The position numbers and the translations under genes were made by a program. From positions 154,782,437-154,846,436 of the forward strand of contig CM028379.1 of assembly GCA_013146195.2 (NCBI GenBank): a stretch of DNA of 64,000 nucleotides, read 5' to 3'. Position 1 is the stretch's first letter; every line of letters starts with the position of its first letter. The notes below the pieces were generated by a model. The model was not told where the DNA came from. It saw only the letters and a program-made list of their open reading frames with translations, and searched no databases. Positions 1 through 11,456 of this stretch are shown here, one piece after another. This stretch comes from Codonopsis lanceolata. Lineage: Eukaryota; Streptophyta; Magnoliopsida; Asterales; Campanulaceae.

Positions 1-74
1 TAAAATTCATAATAGTGGGTTGCCTCCCACTTAGCGCCTTTGTTTAACGTCTTTGGCTCGACCCAACTGCAAAC

Positions 75-1847
75 CTAATCCTTGGGTGGTTCATTGTCAG
101 CTAAACGAATTAATTCAATTGTTCGTTCAACTGACATCGACTCAAGGTATGGCTTGAGTCGGTGTCCATTAACCTTAAAAATTTCATTATTCTTTGGATT
201 TTGTATATCAACAACTCCATGAGGATAAATTCGTACAATTATAAAAGGACCAGACCATTTAGATTTCAACTTTCCAGGGAATAACCTAAGTCTAGAATTA
301 AAAAGTAAAACTTTCAATCCTGGTCGAAACATCTTATTGGCTAACCCCATATCATGATACTTCTTGGTCTTCTCTTTATACGTTTTGGCATTCTCATACG
401 AATTTAGCCTGTGTTCTTCTAATTCATTCAATTGAAACAATCTTTCCTCACCAGCCAAGGTTAAATCTAAGTTCAATTCTTTAACAACCCAATAGGCCTT
501 ATGCTCAATTTCAACTGGTAAATGGCATGCCTTGCCATATACCATTCTATATGGACTCATTCCTATTGGGGTTTTAAAAGGAGTTTGGTATGCCCATAGA
601 GCATCCTTAAGTTTAGATTCCCAATCTTTACGATTAGGCCTAACAGTCTTTTCTAATAATGCTTTAATTTGTCTGTTACTAACCTCTACTTGGCCAGATG
701 TTTGAGGATGATATGGTGTAGCTAACTTGTGAGTTAGACCAAGTTTCTTAAGGACATTATTCAATAACTTATTGGTAAAGTGAGTTCCTTGGTCACTTAT
801 TATGGCCTTAGATACTCCATATCTAGCAAAAAGATCTTCTACAAACTTAACCACAGTTTTACAATCATTTGTTTTTGTTGCTGTGGCTTCAATCCACTTA
901 GAAACATAATCAATTGCTACCAAAATATACTCACAATTATTAGACACTGGAAAAGGACCCATGAAATCAATGCCCCAAACATCAAAGATTTCAACAACCA
1001 TATTGATATGTAAAGGCATTTGATTTCTTTTTCCTATTCCACCAGTTCTTTGACATTTATCACATGTTCTATAAAATAATTCGCAGTCTCTAAAAACAGT
1101 AGGCCAATATAAACCAGATTGTAAAATTTTTCTAGCAGTTTTATTTCCACTAAAATGACCTCCACAAGAGTATTCATGGCAGAATTTCATAATACTTTGT
1201 TGGTCTTTTTCTGGAATACATCGCCTAATTAAAGAATTTGAACATATTTTATATAAATGAGGTGCTTCCCAAAAATAATTTTTTGTTTCAGCCAAAAATT
1301 TATTCTTTTCATAATGATCAAAATCAGGATTTATGATATCAGACACATAATAATTGACAAAATCAGCATACCAAGGGTCTGAATCTTTGATAGCTAACAG
1401 TTGCTCATCAGGAAAATCTTCATTTATGGGAATTGGATCATCAAGAAATTGACGTTCAAGCAAGGGCGAAAATTCTAATCTAGACAACTGGTCGGCTACG
1501 ACATTTTCGGTTCCCTTTTTGTCTTTGATTGTTATGTCAAATTTTTGTAACAATAGCATCCACCTAATTAGTCTAGGCTTGACATCTTTCTTACATAATA
1601 GATATTTTAATGTAGAATGATCAGAAAATATTATTACTTTTGATCCTAACAAATATGATCGAAATTTTTCTAAAGCATACACAACTACCAAAAACTCTTT
1701 TTCTGTTGTTGTGTAATTTAATTGTGCATCATTTAGAGTTCTACTAGCATAGTGTATCACATGAGGTTTTTTATCTACCCTTTGTCTTAACACGGCTCCA
1801 ATTGCAAAATCTGATGCATCACACATGATTTCAAAGAAAGAGACCAA
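75..1847 (-). CDS. Athila RNase H-integrase, intact frame
   Basis: This 590-codon frame starts inside RNase H ([12 protein letters not shown]; catalytic-type ADQLSRLE near residue 120). It runs through the full integrase. The zinc-binding N-domain has H-x-C spacing (HEYSCGGHF ... CDKCQ, residues 224-266). The DDE core has [19 protein letters not shown] and [12 protein letters not shown], supplying the two Asp and one Glu. The C-terminal part carries [17 protein letters not shown] and a GPFIIV motif typical of Athila. The first ATG is not a true start, because the region was translated as part of the Gag-Pol polyprotein and is split off by the frameshift at about 1845. It would insert element cDNA into nuclear DNA. 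Confidence 0.9.
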   Translation of the reverse strand: MVSFFEIMCDASDFAIGAVLRQRVDKKPHVIHYASRTLNDAQLNYTTTEKEFLVVVYALEKFRSYLLGSKVIIFSDHSTLKYLLCKKDVKPRLIRWMLLLQKFDITIKDKKGTENVVADQLSRLEFSPLLERQFLDDPIPINEDFPDEQLLAIKDSDPWYADFVNYYVSDIINPDFDHYEKNKFLAETKNYFWEAPHLYKICSNSLIRRCIPEKDQQSIMKFCHEYSCGGHFSGNKTARKILQSGLYWPTVFRDCELFYRTCDKCQRTGGIGKRNQMPLHINMVVEIFDVWGIDFMGPFPVSNNCEYILVAIDYVSKWIEATATKTNDCKTVVKFVEDLFARYGVSKAIISDQGTHFTNKLLNNVLKKLGLTHKLATPYHPQTSGQVEVSNRQIKALLEKTVRPNRKDWESKLKDALWAYQTPFKTPIGMSPYRMVYGKACHLPVEIEHKAYWVVKELNLDLTLAGEERLFQLNELEEHRLNSYENAKTYKEKTKKYHDMGLANKMFRPGLKVLLFNSRLRLFPGKLKSKWSGPFIIVRIYPHGVVDIQNPKNNEIFKVNGHRLKPYLESMSVERTIELIRLADNEPPKD

Positions 1848-2614
1848 TCAAGGCCGGATAAAATAGGGGCAGTAGTTAATTTTTCTTTCAATAAATTAAA
1901 TGCATCTAAGCATTCTTTATCAAAAACAAACTCTGTATCTTTTGCTAATAAATTGCATAAAGGCTTACAGATTTTGGAAAAATCTTTTATGAATCTTCTA
2001 TAAAAACCAGCATGCCCTAGAAAACTTCTAACACCTTTAACAGAAGTTGGAGGAGGTAGTTGTGAAATAACTTCGATTTTTGCTTTATCAACTTCAATAC
2101 CTTTATTTGACACAACACGCCCTAAGACAATTCCATGTTTGACCATGAAGTGACTTTTCTCCCAACTTAAAGTTAAATTTGTTTCACAGCATCTTTTCAA
2201 AACTGATGTAAGATTTTCTAGACAATGATCAAAAGAATTTCTAAAAACTGAAAAATCGTCCATAAAAACTTCAACACATCTTTCAACTAAGTCTGAAAAT
2301 ATAGAAATCATGCATCTTTGAAAGGTGGTTGGTGCATTACATAATCCAAAGGGCATTCTTTTAAAAGCAAAAGTACCAAAAGGACATGTAAAAGTTGTTT
2401 TCTCTTGGTCTTCGGATGCTACATGGATTTGGTTGTAACAAGAAAAACCATCAAGAAAGCAATAATACTCGTGACCGACTAGTCTTTCAAGGATTTGGTC
2501 AATAAATGGCAAAGGAAAGTCGTCTTTCCTAGTTGCCGCATTTAGTTTTCGCAAATCAATGCACATTCTATAACCAGTTATTGTTCTTGTCGGGACTAAT
2601 TCATCTTTTCTCAT
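1787..2614 (-). pseudogene. Athila reverse transcriptase
   Basis: This is the RNA-dependent DNA polymerase core. RMCIDLRKLNAATRKDDFPLP is near 2570. MPFGLCNAPTTFQRCM and the catalytic FMDDFSVF box are near 2360-2240. SFLGHAGFYRRFIKDFSKI near 2010 is the connection to RNase H. The frame ends artificially after TAPIL because of a frameshift near 1845. The next frame continues with the RNase H motif [12 protein letters not shown]. All catalytic boxes are present, so the lesions are only the two flanking frameshifts. Confidence 0.88.
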
Positions 2615-3920
2615 TTTTAACTACTGTAATTCCTGACTTTTTAGGAACTACTTGAACATGACTCACCCATTTACTGTCTGATATTGGGTAAATTATACCC
2701 GCATCTAAAAGCTTAAGAACTTCTTTTCTTATGGCTTCTTCCATGTGTGGGTTAAGTCTTCTTTGTCTTTCTCTTGAAGGTTTACTACCTTCTTCTAGGT
2801 GTATTTTATGCATGCACATAGATGGACTAATACCTTTTAAATCGGCTAGGGACCATCCTATAGCTTCTCTATGTGTCCATAAAACTTTCAACAAACTTGC
2901 TTCTTGCTCTTCAGTTAAATCAGCTGCTATTATAACGGGTAAAGTTTTATCCTCCCCTAAAAATGCATTTTTTAAGTGGGGTGGTAATGACTTTAATTCT
3001 TCAACTGGAGGAGATTTAACAGATGGCATAAATTCAGAATTTTCTACCTTAATTGTTTCTTCTATTTTAACCTCCTCGGTATTTCTTTCTTTAACATCTA
3101 CCTTATTTTCTACTTTAACATCTTCTATCTCTATTTCTTCAAAAAGAGATTTTAGGATTTCTACTTCATCTTCTCTAATTTCATTACTTTCTTCTTCTAC
3201 TTTTTCAGATCTATCAGAACTATTTTCTGATTCTGATTCTTTCTCTATATTTTCTTTATCTTTCTTTTTAAGAGCTTCTAACTTCTCTCTTTCTTGTCTT
3301 TCTTCCTCTTCTATTTCTCTTTCTATCTCATCAATGTCTATTTTTATGGGAGGGATAGGACTATCATCATAAACTATGAATACATCTTTTTCATAGTCTT
3401 CATCTTCATTATCTTTTTCAAAAGTTTCAGTTGATAATTTTTCGATTTCATCTATGGAAAAACATGCAATTATGTCACTAGGTCTATTCATAGCATCATA
3501 AACAGAGATTTCAACAGTTTCACCTAGGACTGACATAGTGAGTTTACCATTTTTGACATTTATCATTGTATTGGCAGTGGCCATAAAAGGTCTGCCTAAT
3601 AATATAGGAACTTCATTATTTGTGCAAATTTTTCTTTCCATCTCTAGAACCACAAAGTCGACTGGAATGATAAGTTTATCAACCTGAACTAGGATGTCTT
3701 CCACTATACCCAATGTATATTTAACTGAACGATTAGCGAATTGTAATTGCATACTAGTGGGTTTTAGTTCTCCTAACCCTAATTGTTTATAGACCGCAAA
3801 AGGCATCAAGTTAATACTTGCTCCTAGATCTAGCATGGCTTTCATCTTTTTAGAGCTTCCCAAGGAAACTTGGATATTAAAGCTACCAGGGTCTTTTAAC
3901 TTAGGGGGTAATTCGGTTGT
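2601..3920 (-). pseudogene. Athila protease and start of RT
   Basis: The retroviral-type aspartic protease shows the altered active-site motif LDLGASINLMP (codons just below 3840). The usual DTG/DSG is DLG here, as is common in Athila elements. ILLGRPFM follows, then a long Glu/Lys-rich linker (about 3420-3050) and the start of reverse transcriptase with the VQVVPKKSG motif before a stop. A one-base slip in an A-rich run near 2610 separates it from the main RT frame. Proline- and serine-rich open frames on the opposite strand (2731-3372) are shadows of the acidic linker. Confidence 0.85.
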
Positions 3921-5782
3921 AAAACAGTACTTACGTTTTCAGAAACAAAAATTTTCTCATTGTTTTCAAACTTGTGTTTCTTAGAGTGAAGATCTTTGAA
4001 AAACTTTGCATAAGCTGGAATATTTTTAATAACATTAAGCAAAGGAAGGTTAACATTCACTTTGGATAACATGTTATAAATTTCCAAAAATTGTTTGTCC
4101 ATTCCGTTTTTCATAAGTCTTCTTGGGAACGGGATTGGAGGAGCATATGGTGGTGGAGCCACATATGGTTCCTCTTCTTCTGTTTCTTTCTCTTTTTCTA
4201 CTTCTTCATTTTGAACCTCTTTCTCTTGCTCCTTATTTGGAACTTCTACTTCGATTTCTTTATTAATTGTTTCATTATTCTCTTTACTAATATTATCCAT
4301 TTCAACTTCTTTTTCAGAATTCTCTACTGTATCAGGCACATTAGAAGAATGAACAGGATCACTTACCTCTTCACCTATTACCTTACCGCTTCACAAGACA
4401 GTGATTGATTTTGCTTGCTCGGTTTGACTAGGGAACTTCCCTTCTTCTCTTTTCTCGGCTTCAGAAGTCACAATGTGCTTCTTCAAATTTTCAATTTCTT
4501 CAAGCATATATTTTATCAACATTGCTTGACTTTTGTTCGTCCCATCTTGTTTTGGAACTTCTTCTATCCTTAATTGATTTTGATTTGGAAATTGTGGAGG
4601 TTGAGGTGGTTGAGGCTGGAATTGTTGAGGTTGTAAAGACTTATTTCCTCCCCAAGAAAAGTTAGGATGATTCCTCAAACCAGGATTATATGTGTTTGAG
4701 TAGGGATCATTCTGTGGCCTTTGAGGGAACATATTCATAGCATTAGCCTGTTCAGCATACATAGCACTTGATGGACAAAAATTAGTAGCATGAGAATATA
4801 ATCCACATAAAGCACATGTTTCTTGAATTTGCCAATTTTCAAATTGAGCTTGTGTATCTGATTTTTCTTGAACTTGGTATAGACTCCTATTTTTACCTCT
4901 AGCACTTTTCTGTTAAGAATTAATACTTAACATCTCAAATAATTCCTCTAGTGCTTCTGGTGTCATTCTATTAATAGAACCACCAGCTGCACTGTCAACC
5001 ATAGTTTGTAAGCCTGACGAAAGACCGTGATAAAATTGAAGTACTAACACATGTTGAGCCAAATTATGATGAGGACACATAATGAGCAGATTTTTAAATC
5101 TATCCCAAGACTCATGGAATGTTTCACCTGGTTCGTTTTGGAATGACATGATTTGTTTTCTGTATTCAGTAAGAGATGCATGCTTATAATATTTACTCAT
5201 AAACAAATCATATAATTGAGCCCAAGTATAAACACTGCTAGGTGTTAGATTCATAAACCATCGCTTTGCCAATTCTTTTAATGCACTGGGAAAATATTTC
5301 ATTTTAACTTGGTCTTCAGTCAACCCTCCTAAAGGAAAAGTACTCATCATGTATTCATAATCTTTTAAGAAACTGACAGGATGTTCGTGAGGCATTCCAT
5401 GAAAAGAAGGTATCATATTAAAATAATGGCCTTTTAGTTTGAAATTCCTTACAACATCTGGCAAGACTAAACATGATGTTACTACATTTAATGAAGGTCT
5501 ACTGAAATCATTAATAATTCTTTGATTTACCACTACTTCCATATTTCTTCTAGCAGGTTCTTCTTCTCTTTGATTCATGTTAGCTGGATTAACTGGATTT
5601 TCAGAATTTCGATTATTATTATCTTCCATTGTAGGATCAACCAGAGGATCCTCTTGATTCAATTGTTCTTGATTATCAGGCTCGGGAGCTAGATTTTCAA
5701 GATCTTCTTGATTTCTTCTAATATTATTTATATCTTGAATCAGTTCTACCAATTTAGGATTCAAAGATCTACAACCTTGCAT
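3896..5782 (-). pseudogene. gag: Athila gag, two nonsense changes
   Basis: This is the capsid/nucleocapsid region. One frame runs from the ATG at 5782 to 3896 and is interrupted only by TAA at 4913-4915 and TGA at 4391-4393. The TGA sits in the place of the conserved Arg of the LRSG motif that follows gag in Athila elements. The first 290 residues hold the retrotransposon gag core (AKRWFMNL, MSFQNEPGETFHESWDRFK). A knuckle-like CALCGLYSHATNFC lies near 4830-4790. It is followed by a Pro/Gln-rich stretch and then a very acidic linker (4330-4150). A one-base frameshift near 3920 separates it from the protease frame. The product would have packaged the element RNA in cytoplasmic particles. Confidence 0.85.
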
Positions 5783-5933
5783 AAAATAAATTAAAGCAAT
5801 TTAAAAACAACTAACTATTAAATAAAATAAAATAAAATCTTTTTGTATTTTTATTATTTTTTTATAAAAACTGAAAATTAAATTAAACTAAAAAAATTAC
5901 GCTACCAACAAACTAACTACGTGAACTAGCTTG

Positions 5934-5951
5934 TCCCCGGCTACGGCGCCA
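5934..5951 (-). other. Primer binding site, tRNA-Asp type
   Basis: The minus strand reads TGGCGCCGTAGCCGGGGA, starting six bases inside the LTR end. Athila elements characteristically carry TGGCGCCGTTGCCGGGGA here, complementary to the 3' end of tRNA-Asp. One base differs. Confidence 0.85.
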
Positions 5952-5957
5952 AAAACT

Positions 5958-7144
5958 TGATCGATGTCTTATTTTAAATTTTTTCTTGCAAGTGGACAAG
6001 ACTATTATAGAATACTATTGGAAGCAAGGGTTGAACCCACAGAGACAAGTGATCACGAATAGTGCAATTTATTGATAACAAATTATTAATCTAAAGGGGT
6101 TTTAATAATTATTTTATTCTACTCTACTATTAATTATTTAGGTGTTTAACTAATTAACAGTAATTACAGTTATGAAGATCTTATGGTAGGTGGCAATCTA
6201 GGATTCGGGTTTCACTTGTATCTCATTTATGATTAATTCACAATAACTATCATTCAATTTCTTGGGTTCGTTCACAAAAGATAGATATAGTCTGTTGAAC
6301 TATTGGTTCAGTCTCCATCCCCACAACATTCATCCATTCTATATCCTAAACACAAGAACATATGATCTATCTGTCACCTAAATCATGTATGAATCTGGTC
6401 CTAACTTATCACTCTCGTGCATCGATAGGTCCAATTTATTGTGATGGTGAGCCAGTGTACGACATATGCACATTGGTCATGCAGTTATCCGCACCTCTAG
6501 GCCTTTATTATTTGCAATTACATTCATTTGTTCAAAGCGAAATAATAGAGGGATTGATAATCACCACAATCAACAAGAATTGAATGAACATAAATATGAA
6601 TTAAAACATAAATTCGATACAAGTTACCTCCCACCTCCTAGATTATGGATGATTTAGTTCATCATTGACAATGAACAACACATGGAGATGAACAGAGACA
6701 TGATCTGATCTTCAATACTTGTAATTACACAATCTAAATATGTTATACAACCTAAAATCTACTCTAAAGCTATACAAAATCAAGTTTCAAATTGCTTATA
6801 TCCCAGCCGATCTCTATTTATACCAGGGAGTTGTATTCCAATCGAATCTCTAGTGAAAATACGAATTTCTCGCATTCTGACCACCTTGCGGTCGCAAGGT
6901 CTGGGGTACCTTACGTCCGCAAGGTCTCCAGTATTCCGGCCCTTGGTTTCTTGAGCTACTGTCCACCTTGCGGGGGCAAGGTCTGAAACACCTTGCGACC
7001 GCAAGGTCTCCAACTTGGGACTTCTTCTTTTCTTCTTCATTTTTCATCTTGGACCCTTCTTGGAATTTGCATATAAAGCCTTGTGCTTTGCATATTTTCA
7101 CTAAAAACCCTGTAACTCACAAAACTCACTGAAAACACATATCA
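5958..7144 (-). repeat. 5' LTR of the Athila-type element
   Basis: On the minus strand the LTR begins TGATATGTG at 7144 and ends ATCGATCA at 5958, giving short inverted ends TGAT...ATCA. It lies directly upstream of the primer site and abuts Helitron coding sequence at 7145. Its U3 side (about 6883-7010) holds four copies of a roughly 20-bp GC-rich dyad motif. Open frames within it are short and are not genes. The boundaries rest on TG...CA ends and position, because the partner LTR is outside the window. Confidence 0.8.
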
Positions 7145-7860
7145 GTAGCCAAAAGCCTCGTGAAATACCTTCTATTATAGAGAACCTAAGGGATCCAGGA
7201 TATTTCCAAGAGAGAGCAATTCTTGCTCCAACTCATGAAATTGTGGAGATTGTAAATGAATACTTGCTATCAAAGGTACGAGGAGAAGAGAAAGTTTACC
7301 TAAGTTCAGATAACATTTCCAATGCCGATAGAAATGCAGAAAGTCATGAAGATATTTATTCTCCAGATTTTCTAAATAGTATCAGATGCTTTGGATTACC
7401 TAATCACAAGTTAAAGCTAAAGGTTGGTGTCCCAATTATGCCAATAAGAAACATTGATCAACCTTCGGGCTTGTGCAATGGTACCAGATTACATGTAACT
7501 CAATTGGTCAATCATGTAATTGAGGCTAAGATTATCACTAGCCGTAATATTGTGAACAAAGTGTTCATACCTCGTATGTTATTAAGCCCGTCAGATAGCA
7601 GATTACCTTTTAAGCTACAACGAAGGCTATTTCATTGGTTATTTGTTTTGCTATGACTATAAATAAAAGTTAGGGGCAATCTCTTTCACATGTTGGACTG
7701 TATTTACCAATATCAGTTTTTAGTCATGGTCAACTTTATGTCGCAATATCAAGGTTAAAATCTAAAAAAAGATTGAAAATTCTTATTTGTGGCAAGGATG
7801 GTCAAACAAGTAATTGTACTACTAATGTAGTATACAAAGAGGTATTCCAAAGTTTGTGAC
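7145..7860 (+). pseudogene. Helitron PIF1-like helicase, C-terminal fragment
   Basis: The frame from about 7168 reads IENLRDPGYFQERAILAPTH, then GVPIMPIRNIDQPSGLCNGT. After a one-base frameshift near 7630 it reads CFAMTINKS, a TAG in place of the usual Gln, then GQSLSHVGLYLP and SHGQLYVAISR. These are the last motifs of the superfamily 1 DNA helicase of RepHel proteins that move Helitrons by rolling-circle replication. Only the last 230 or so residues remain. The upstream part was cut off where the Athila LTR begins at 7145. The Helitron 3' terminus (hairpin plus CTRR) was not recognised. Confidence 0.85.
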
Positions 7861-9214
7861 AACAAGGTATTGTTATATATTTCTAATTTTTTTTGTTTCA
7901 ATCAATTTATTTGTATCTCATTATAAAATTTTAATTTGGTTATTGCAACTTTGTTTCTTTATCTTGTTTTTTTCTTTATCTTCAGGGATCTCAGTTTTTT
8001 TGGACTTCATACTATCAAACTAGACTACGAAATAGGATTGGTAGTAGAGTGCATGCTTTGATCTTAGTTGCTATAGACTAAAGGGAGAAAAAAACTAACT
8101 CAGAATTAAATTAAACTGGCTAACTATATTAAAACTGTTTCTTATTCCCTGCATCATTAATAACCAACCAATATTTTTTCTTCCAATGAAATAACTTCTA
8201 TCACTTAAAATAAGAAAATATAATTGCAACATTCACCTTGACATTAGCTTTATAGCAACCATTGTTTCAGTGATCTGGCTTCTGTATTGATGTACAATAA
8301 TTGTTTAGCCAACGTCCCTTATATTTCTTTTTCTCTTTTTTCCGTCCCATATGTTTCTACCATAACACAACATAAGAAGAAGAAAGCAGAGCAGGACCTA
8401 GGAAAGTTCCATCAAGGAGGCACAGGGTGCTCCAATCAATTTAGATGTGACACTCGTATATCTAATTTGTTTATTTTTGTTTAGGTAAGTGTGGCCCCTT
8501 GATATGGAGATTGGAACCAAGGACTTTATAGTATTTACCAGAGTACCCTTGTTATCTCTCTCATCCCTTAGGGTGTATATCAAATTAAGTGGACGATCAC
8601 TGTATGAAACCCTTCCCTCCTGCTGCAGGCACATCTTCCTTTACCTTTAGATGATTCAAATTGTAGTTTTTCTTTTGTAATTTTCTTGATACTCTACAAA
8701 ATAATATGAGATTATTTGATGGTAAGCTTATTTCCCATTACCCCCAATGCAAGGAGAAGCTGGAAATCACTTAGTAAGTGTTCCAGTTTCTCACGACATA
8801 TAAATGCAAATTGCTAAATAATCACTACTTTGCTTTTGTTTTTTTTTATTTTTAATATTCCTCACATTATTTATCTCCTCCATATATGAAGTACCATTTT
8901 GGTGTTGCCAAGTTGTATTACCTGGGAAGTATTAAGGGAAACAAAGACAATGCCAATTAACAGTATACTTTCAGTAAAAGACCCACTATTGGATGATCAG
9001 CTAATGTTTACTTCAATCTAATAAATTAGGAAAATGCCAAGAATATAAATTTCCCCTTATTTCTTCATTCAGAATTGTCATAAAATATATACGATCTCTT
9101 TACATACAATTACGCCTAAACTTTCTATACTACCAAAAATAACTACAGCCCAAAACTTTCTGATCAAGACACATAATATACACCTAAAAGTTAGCCTTCG
9201 TAGATGGGCTTAAC
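7861..9214 (+). other. Gene-free stretch between Helitron and copia remnants
   Basis: This AT-rich sequence holds only short frames, with no coding pattern seen. The upper part, just below 9215, should be the 3' LTR of the minus-strand copia remnant. On the minus strand it starts TGTTAAGCCC at 9215, directly after a purine tract AAGGGGG. Its far end could not be fixed because no partner LTR is visible. Confidence 0.5.
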
Positions 9215-10225
9215 ACCCCCTTCAAGTTGGAGCATGCAGATCACAAATGCCCAACTTGCGAAGTAAGTATAAAAATTGCCGTTGGCTTAAAGCTTTAGTG
9301 AAGATGTCAACTAGTTGTTCCGTTGTTGGCACATGATTTGGACTAAGAACACTTTCATGGATTGCATCCTGCATATAATGACAATCCACCTCAATATGCT
9401 TCGTACGCTCATGAAATACCGGATTCTGAGCAATATGTAATGTCGACTGACTATCACAAAACAAACTCATAGCACGTGGGTGTGCTACTCCCAGACTACC
9501 AAGCAAAGCCTTAAGCCATTTCAATTTCGATGTAACATCAGCCATTGAGCGATACTCGACCTCGGCCCACGAACGAGATACCGTATGTTGTTTCTTGGTT
9601 TTCCATGAAATCGGGGAACCACCAAGAAACACTACCCAACCTGTGAGTGAGCGTCGTGTGATGGGAAAACTAGCCCAATAAGAATCACACCATCCTGTCA
9701 AAGCTAGATCACAAGTTGTACGTAGAAGGATACCTTGACCCGGGCTACCCTTCAAATAGTGCACGGTCTGAAGATCTGCATCCCAATGCTCTTGGCGCGG
9801 TTGTTGCATAAATTGAGCCAAAATGTGGAAAGTTAAGCCAAATCTGGGCGTGTAAAGGATAAATAAATTAGACGATCCACAAGACGGCGATACCTTTCCG
9901 GATCGGCAAGGAAAGAACCTTGAGCGATACCCAAATTGTGATTTTGCTCAATCGGAAAACCTGCAGGTCGAGCCCCTAACAGTCCGGCCTCTGCAATAAT
10001 GTCAAATGTATACTTTCTCTGACATAGGAAAATCCCTTCTGGACTCCGAGCAACTTCAATACTAAATGGAAACATTCATTCAAATATTTCTTAAGGGCAA
10101 TAACAGCGGAAGAATCATTCCCTGAAATAATCAAATCATCCACATAAATGAGCACATTAAGCTGAATTGTACCTTGATGCAGAGTGAATAGTGAATAATC
10201 CGAGTATGACTGAGTGAAACCAGAG
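9215..10225 (-). pseudogene. Ty1/copia pol remnant (RT end and RNase H)
   Basis: Reading from 10225 down, the reverse transcriptase carries GFTQSYSDYSLFT, the catalytic LIYVDDLIISGND, a frameshift, then IFLCQRKYTFDII and YRRLVDRLIYLSFTRPDL. RNase H follows with GWCDSYWASFPITRRSLTG, SISWKTKKQ-like and HIEVDCHYMQD, ending at a stop near 9222. Several frameshifts and substitutions (for example PISWKTKKQHTVSRSWAEVE) show decay. A polypurine tract (minus-strand AAGGGGG at 9222-9216) follows the stop. Everything upstream of the YVDD region is missing, replaced by the truncated LTR of the SIRE-type element at 10226. Confidence 0.88.
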
Positions 10226-11387
10226 TACATCTGTTCATTCATTACATTAGGTTATATACTTAATGGCTAATTGGGCTGCGTATCAATTAGCGTGGCAACT
10301 GTGTATAGAACTTTACCTTAGAATAGTTTTGTAGGCTTCATAGGTTTAGCGGAAGACTTCAGCTGAAGGCTTCACCAGAAGACTTCATACATCATCTGCA
10401 CCTGTTCAAGCATGACATGTCCAGTCATCAAGCTTTTAGTGAATTAATTAAATTCAGCCTTTATCGGTTTGAATTTAATTTAAACCAATCTTCTATCAAC
10501 TCTTGACTTCTCAGACACGCTTGTCCAGCTTTCTGAAAAGCATGAAGACTTTCGCCTCCTGAAAAGTGACAGAGCAGGTGAACAGACTGACACTTACAGA
10601 CTGTACCAAATATTGCAGGTCTGCAACTCTGATTGCTCACCTACCAGTTGCTGCAACAACTCTTCACCATTCCCTACTCAGTATCAGTGAAGACGAAATC
10701 TACAAATCCATGCATTTAATGCATTCAAATAGAGCTGTTACTCTTCGTCTTCTCCAACGATCTCAAGAATGCCCCAGCTATAAATATTGCCATTAAAGAC
10801 TGAAGAAAATAATGCTCTGAATCTCTCCAACAACATAAAGTCTTATATACTCAGTGTATTCAAGAGATCTTAAACTGATCAACAAAGTCCTTAACAACAA
10901 CAAGGAGATCTGCATCAACACTTTATCTTTTGCTTCTTATTGTTGTTCCTTATTCTATTCTTCTGCACCATTGAATATTATGTTTGTCCAGATATTCAAT
11001 TCCCAACCCCCAAACACAAGTCAAATATTTTGTACACGATCCATTGGAATTCTTTGCAATAGAACTAGTGGAAAACATAGTGCACATTTAAATCAATAGC
11101 ACTCTTTATAGTGCGAACCATCTCAAAATACTTGTGTTCTTTTATATTGTTTCGTATCTCTTTACTTATTACTTCAAACAGCAGACTTGAGTATTCAGCA
11201 AAGTCTACCGGTAGTGCTTCACCAGCAGACTTGAACTGTCTTCCTTACAAGACTTTCGCTACTTCAATCTCTTCAATAGATTGCAAGTGCTTGTTTTAGG
11301 AATTTATACAAAAAGTTTTAAGTGTCTAATAAGCTATTCAACCCCCCTCCCCTTCTAGCTTATTATTGTGCCCTTTGGGGACTAACA
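10226..11387 (+). repeat. 5' LTR of the SIRE-type element, 5'-truncated
   Basis: From TACATCTGTTCATTCATTAC onward it aligns with the 3' LTR (22179 onward). It ends GGGACTAACA directly before the primer site. A TATAAATA box lies at 10779-10786. The two LTRs differ by substitutions and by indels, for example 30 bases present near 23070 but absent near 11095. This marks an old insertion. The intact LTR start (TGTTGTTTCTC) is missing here. Confidence 0.88.
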
Positions 11388-11389
11388 AT

Positions 11390-11401
11390 TGGTATCAGAG
11401 C
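11390..11401 (+). other. Primer binding site, initiator tRNA-Met
   Basis: TGGTATCAGAGC, two bases after the 5' LTR, is the standard plant copia primer site complementary to initiator methionine tRNA. Confidence 0.93.
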
Positions 11402-11456
11402 TTAACTCTTCGAAAACTAGTTTTTCCAAGATTAAACTCGTGAGAGTCACAATCCA

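Larger units (their letters stand above)
1..7144 (-). mobile_element. Athila-type Ty3/gypsy LTR retrotransposon, 3' end outside window
   Basis: Read on the minus strand the order is LTR (7144-5958), primer site, gag, protease, reverse transcriptase, RNase H and integrase, which is the Ty3/gypsy order. The primer site (tRNA-Asp-like), the long acidic gag-protease linker and the integrase motifs point to the Athila lineage. The element is damaged by at least two nonsense changes and three frameshifts, but the RNase H-integrase frame is still open for 590 codons, so the copy is not very old. Bases 1-74 are the start of the region 3' of pol. The other LTR and the target-site duplication lie outside the window. 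It inserted next to, and probably into, a Helitron helicase sequence. Confidence 0.92.

Noticed and set aside
2731..3372. 213-codon Ser/Leu-rich frame on plus strand
   Set aside because: It is the opposite strand of the acidic gag-pol linker of the Athila element.
10566..11299. Short frames in the SIRE 5' LTR, with equivalents at 22536-23321
   Set aside because: Matching frames in both LTRs reflect LTR duplication, not genes.
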